Below, one piece after another: positions 46,657 through 48,059 of a stretch of 48,059 bases of DNA. The stretch spans positions 1-48,059 of IMG/VR virus record IMGVR_UViG_3300044705_000041, one strand, 5' to 3'. The stretch's first letter is position 1; each line of letters opens with the position of its first letter. The notes beneath the pieces are model-generated. The model ran no database searches, was not told the DNA's origin, and saw only the letters and a program-made list of their open reading frames with translations. This DNA is from a virus. The position numbers and the translations under genes are program-made.

Positions 46657-47313
46657 GTGGAAGAAGATACAAAAGTCGCAGATAGCCAATCAGTTGCAAG
46701 CATCGGATTGCAGTCCTCCCCTACGCAATCCCTTCCGCCCACAAAGCCCCCACGCAACCACTACCTCGACGCTCAGATCATGTGCATGGTCGAGCGCTTT
46801 CAGGTTTCCAAGTGCCGGAAAGAGAAGCAGCAGATCATTGAGCGGCTTTGGGACTTCTTGAAGGAGAGCAGGTTTGGCAGACAGGCTGGAAAGTCTCGTT
46901 GGCCTTTGGCCTTTGCGGCCCTGTCCGCTTGCTTCATGGTCTGGCTAGCCCATCCTTTTGCCCAGACCAGAATTTTGTGTTCGCTTCCTCAGTGCGCTTC
47001 CCCGCGCGAGGAGTTGGATGTCGTAGAGGTTTACAACCCGAAATCAATCCTGTTTCAAGAAGTCATAGACGGGGTTCCGCAGGTGCCAGTAGTTAGGCAC
47101 TTCGATGTGAAAACCCCATTTGTGCCGGGGTTCAGGATTTCGTGGTTGAAGTATCAGGATCGCGGAGATGTTTGGGCGGTTGCTGGTTTCGACCCGTATT
47201 TCAAGCTTGTTAGGGATAAAGACGGAATCCCAGTAACTGCAAAGAATTGTCCTGAGTTACAGGACAGTGATGGGAAGTGGTATGTGAAGTGTGATGGTGA
47301 ACCGCAGTTCTAA
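46657..47313 (+). CDS. Single-pass membrane hypothetical protein
   Basis: Encodes 218 residues from GTG 46657, with AAAGG upstream. A cytoplasmic N-terminal part (about 1-88, with SKCRKEKQQIIERLWDFLKE) precedes one hydrophobic helix (about 89-106, WPLAFAALSACFMVWLAH). An outside domain follows with four Cys (CSLPQCAS, CPEL, VKCDG), probably disulfide-bonded in the periplasm. No family is recognised. Possibly a lysogenic conversion gene beside attP. Confidence 0.6.
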   Translation: MEEDTKVADSQSVASIGLQSSPTQSLPPTKPPRNHYLDAQIMCMVERFQVSKCRKEKQQIIERLWDFLKESRFGRQAGKSRWPLAFAALSACFMVWLAHPFAQTRILCSLPQCASPREELDVVEVYNPKSILFQEVIDGVPQVPVVRHFDVKTPFVPGFRISWLKYQDRGDVWAVAGFDPYFKLVRDKDGIPVTAKNCPELQDSDGKWYVKCDGEPQF

Positions 47314-47331
47314 ATCGAAAGGAAAGACACA

Positions 47332-47511
47332 ATGCCAAGTGGTAACGGTGGTTCAGGCAATCCCCCAGATAAGTACGCGCTCGTTCAGTTAACCGGAAAC
47401 CAAGCCAATGACCTTGCGGCGATCAATGCAGCGGCAGACGAAGGTTACAGATTTGAAGCCAATCTTCCGTTCAATTACGTGCTGATGAGCGGATACACGA
47501 AACAGGATTGA
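47332..47511 (+). CDS. Small hypothetical protein
   Basis: Encodes 59 residues from ATG 47332, with AAAGGAAAG upstream. A Gly/Asn-rich start (GNGGSGNPPDK) is followed by a beta-alpha-beta-like unit (YALVQLTGNQANDLAAINAA, then FNYVLMSGYTKQD), a layout seen in small phage proteins with a ferredoxin-like half-fold. Function is unknown. Confidence 0.6.
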   Translation: MPSGNGGSGNPPDKYALVQLTGNQANDLAAINAAADEGYRFEANLPFNYVLMSGYTKQD

Positions 47512-47557
47512 TGGAGCCGAGGGGCGCGACTCGCCAACGCGCACACGAGGACGAACA

Positions 47558-47872
47558 ATGAAATCACATGAATACGCACAGAGATTGCGAGAACTCGGCG
47601 AGTTCCTGCTCACAAAGCCAGAGTTTGAAACTGAGTCCGACCTGATGATCTTTGAATACTTCTACACCAAAGATAAGTTCCTAGCAGCGGCTAGAGCAAT
47701 CGGCAGCGGAAGTAAGGAATACACGGAATCAGATTTCCGCTTCAAGCCAGCCGGATTTAACGAATTAACGCTTTACATCAGCCGCGACAAGGTATGCCGT
47801 AAGGTTCAAGAAGAAAAGTGGGAGTGTGAACCTATCCTATCGCCAGAAGAAGAAGCAACGGTGGGCGCATGA
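47558..47872 (+). CDS. Hypothetical protein
   Basis: Encodes 104 residues from ATG 47558, with GAGGA upstream. Helical N-terminus (HEYAQRLRELGEFLLTKPEF), then a short alpha/beta part (FYTKDKFLAAARAIGSGSKE and LYISRDKVCRKV). The pattern resembles small phage early proteins. It overlaps the junction gene by ATGA. Confidence 0.6.
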   Translation: MKSHEYAQRLRELGEFLLTKPEFETESDLMIFEYFYTKDKFLAAARAIGSGSKEYTESDFRFKPAGFNELTLYISRDKVCRKVQEEKWECEPILSPEEEATVGA

Positions 47873-48059
47873 GAACAGCAACCCGCACACCAGACGAGCA
47901 ACGCGAATTTAACGGTCGCACGATTCTAGATTTGTGCGAGTTAGGGAACAGAATTCTAGCGAGTTACGGTATAGGGCCAGAGAGAGCCAAGACGTTTAAC
48001 CGGGCCGCGTCTACTCAGACAAACGTCCGCCACCAAAAAGCGCGTGTAGAGCCCCGATA
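47869..48059 (+). CDS. 5' part of the gene that spans the contig join
   Basis: ATG 47869 (ATGA overlap) opens the frame that continues at position 1 after removing the repeat: 19 codons (47869-47925) join to 1-354. The joined product has about 136 residues. Two of its codons differ between repeat copies (Phe/Val and Ser/Arg), reflecting uncertain bases near the contig tip. See the feature at 1-354. Confidence 0.7.
   Translation, partial: MRTATRTPDEQREFNGRTILDLCELGNRILASYGIGPERAKTFNRAASTQTNVRHQKARVEPR
47926..48059. repeat. Right copy of the 134-bp terminal repeat
   Basis: Matches 1-134 with three mismatches concentrated in the final 35 bases. It is an assembly overlap of a circular or permuted molecule rather than a biological long terminal repeat, although a short real redundancy cannot be fully excluded. 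Confidence 0.9.

Noticed and set aside
1-48059. CRISPR arrays, insertion sequences or transposase genes
   Set aside because: No regularly spaced repeats, terminal inverted repeats with a transposase, or DDE-type genes were seen.

Overview
The window is almost certainly one complete temperate phage (or excised prophage) genome, assembled as a linear contig from a circular or circularly permuted molecule. Its first 134 bases recur as its last 134 bases (three mismatches, all in the last 35 bases), and one reading frame runs across the join in frame. The unit genome is therefore about 47,925 bp and position 1 is arbitrary. A P22-type portal, a large-terminase ATPase, a scaffold-like protein followed by a coat-like protein, and no tape-measure, tail-tube or sheath gene point to a short-tailed (podovirus-like) dsDNA phage. 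Several Sec-type signal peptides and a probable outer-membrane beta-barrel suggest a Gram-negative host. An acidobacterial host is only a guess from the style of the tail adhesins.

Layout. From about 46.3 kb through the join to 5.1 kb lie small early genes and a recombination/replication block: ERF-type annealing protein, YqaJ-type exonuclease, DUF1376 replication protein, a possible helicase-loader gene, an HNH nuclease, a VRR-NUC-like nuclease and a T4 Rnl1-like RNA ligase (5100-6212). From 6.2 to 12.7 kb is a dense accessory region of translationally coupled small genes, many of them zinc-ribbon or one-helix membrane proteins. It includes an SPFH/prohibitin-like protein, an HNH-like gene with apparent frame changes, and a Fis-type DNA-binding protein. 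From 13.1 to 13.8 kb three genes run on the minus strand from a near-consensus sigma70 promoter; this is the likeliest lysogeny or control region.

The late operon starts at about 14.0 kb. Packaging and head genes (terminase small and large subunits, portal, scaffold, major capsid, GroES-like protein, probable connectors) run to 26.8 kb. Tail genes follow. One conserved tail gene appears to have been split by a 1,278-bp cassette that encodes a lectin-like protein. Ala/Gln-rich ejection-type proteins (32.5-36.0 kb, the last with a KTSC domain) and three secreted-type adhesins (36.0-42.3 kb) come next, with an antisense SAM methyltransferase gene between two of them. A lysis cassette (42.3-43.7 kb: overlapping small membrane proteins and an SLT transglycosylase) and a secreted beta-barrel protein end the operon at a strong GNRA-loop terminator (44838-44866).

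A 350-bp gene-free stretch precedes the tyrosine integrase (45218-46264). A ribbon-helix-helix repressor candidate follows, then the 3' half of a tRNA-Arg(UCU) gene (46576-46626), which is the probable attP core. The most notable observations are the split tail gene with 6-bp flanking repeats, the in-frame A AAA AAC slippery heptamer or homopolymer error at 12.25 kb, the phage-encoded GroES and SPFH proteins, the two-frame lysis locus, and the signal-peptide-bearing adhesins.
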